The notes beneath the pieces were generated by a model. It was not told where the DNA came from, made no database searches, and saw only the letters and a program-made list of their open reading frames with translations. DNA of 20,262 nucleotides. Source: a virus. Position numbers and translations under genes: made by a program. Every line of letters begins with the position of its first letter. Position 1 is the stretch's first letter. Location: the IMG/VR virus record IMGVR_UViG_3300008108_003045, positions 1 to 20,262 of that record; one strand, given 5' to 3'. Shown here piece by piece: positions 19,967 to 20,262 of the stretch.

Positions 19967-20262
19967 ATTTGTGCCATCTTACAGCTATCACCGTGGTGCC
20001 GTGTGTAGTTACCTTTACCCTTCCCTACTTTACCGCAGTAGGGGCATTCCCAAACTTTTTGAGAAGGATGTGTACCTTCCGCAACTAATCTATAAGCTAG
20101 GTTTCTTTGTATTGTTCCGCCAAGAAAAGGATGAGTACCGGCCTTGAGCAGTTTTTGTGCTACCTCTCGTTGAACCGCACCTCCTAGAAAAGGATGTGTT
20201 CCCTCTTGCACCCTCTTTTTAGCAGAGAGACCTGCAAGATGGGCTAACTCTTCGGATGTAAA
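19963..20262 (-). CDS. C-terminal part of GTHPF-repeat protein with zinc finger (homing-endonuclease-like tail)
   Basis: Minus strand; the frame stays open to the right edge, so the N-terminus is outside the window. The visible part has a helix (SEELAHLAGLSAKKRVQEG), then 21-residue units EGTHPFLGGAVQREVAQKLL, AGTHPFLGGTIQRNLAYRLV and a half unit EGTHPSQ, then WECPYCGKVGKGKG and a His/Cys pair (HHGDSC), a C2HC-type zinc finger. In T-even-like phages such GTH(P/N)F repeats and a Cys/His tail are the C-terminal DNA-binding part of GIY-YIG or HNH endonucleases; without the catalytic end this cannot be settled. It overlaps the methyltransferase-like gene by 4 bases, so both are in one operon. Confidence 0.6.
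   Translation of the reverse strand, partial: FTSEELAHLAGLSAKKRVQEGTHPFLGGAVQREVAQKLLKAGTHPFLGGTIQRNLAYRLVAEGTHPSQKVWECPYCGKVGKGKGNYTRHHGDSCKMAQI
20072..20205 (-). repeat. Tandem 63-bp (21-codon) GTHPF repeats
   Basis: Two full units and a partial unit encode GTHPFLGG(A/T)(V/I)QR repeats. They are visible on the minus strand; the + strand shows AAAAGGATG at matching 63-base intervals. Such units occur in tails of homing endonucleases and may bind DNA. Confidence 0.7.

Noticed and set aside
1-20262. CRISPR array, insertion sequence or integrase
   Set aside because: I saw no regularly spaced direct repeats other than the 21-codon protein repeats, and no transposase or integrase motifs.

Overview
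The window looks like part of a large, tailed, contractile-tail (T4-like, myovirus-type) phage genome, or an assembled phage contig. It is moderately AT-rich and very densely packed: nearly every gene reads on the + strand, genes abut or overlap by a few bases, and most have a clear Shine-Dalgarno sequence. Virion genes (a PAAR spike tip and a ~1000-residue structural protein) sit among nucleotide, cofactor and stress genes of host type, as is usual for big lytic phages. The host cannot be named; sigma70-type promoters and a lipobox-like signal fit a Gram-negative bacterium.

Layout. 1-2257: nucleotide and one-carbon genes (3' part of serine hydroxymethyltransferase, ribonucleotide reductase beta subunit, glutaredoxin) and a small beta-barrel-like protein. 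2261-5526: PAAR protein and a large virion protein. 5582-6679: S-adenosylmethionine synthetase. 6737-8789: small unknown and membrane proteins, four of the reading units behind near-consensus promoters. 8804-10611: SPFH-domain putative lipoprotein, a tRNA whose best reading is an amber suppressor (CUA), a DUF3307-like membrane protein and a peroxiredoxin. 10614-13962: mostly unknown genes, one with an in-frame amber codon at codon 3, plus a RimK-like ATP-grasp ligase and a zinc-ribbon protein. 14074-17062: NadM-Nudix, macro domain and NadV, a complete NMN-route NAD+ salvage module. 17111-18503: PTH2-like protein and AAA+ ATPase. 18555-19413: SGNH hydrolase and an unknown protein. 19406-20262: two minus-strand genes converging on the others, a methyltransferase-like protein and the C-terminal part of a GTHPF-repeat protein of the kind attached to homing endonucleases.

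Regulation. Seven promoters of the form TTGAC(A/T)-17 bp-TA-rich -10 are visible, all with the same 29-bp geometry; in four of them the -35 box contains the TGA stop codon of the gene upstream. A second class of candidate promoters carries a T4-late-like TAAATA core; two of these overlap a TAA stop. Two of the sigma70-type promoters share a palindrome with a 7-nt centre over the -10 box.

The most interesting points are: (i) the candidate CUA tRNA together with an in-frame TAG downstream of a strong start, in a window where TAG ends only one of 34 called genes; (ii) the NadV/NadM-Nudix/macro-domain set, which resembles phage NAD+ reconstitution (NARP2) against NAD-depleting defence; and (iii) the shared operator-like palindrome and stop-codon-in-promoter architecture.
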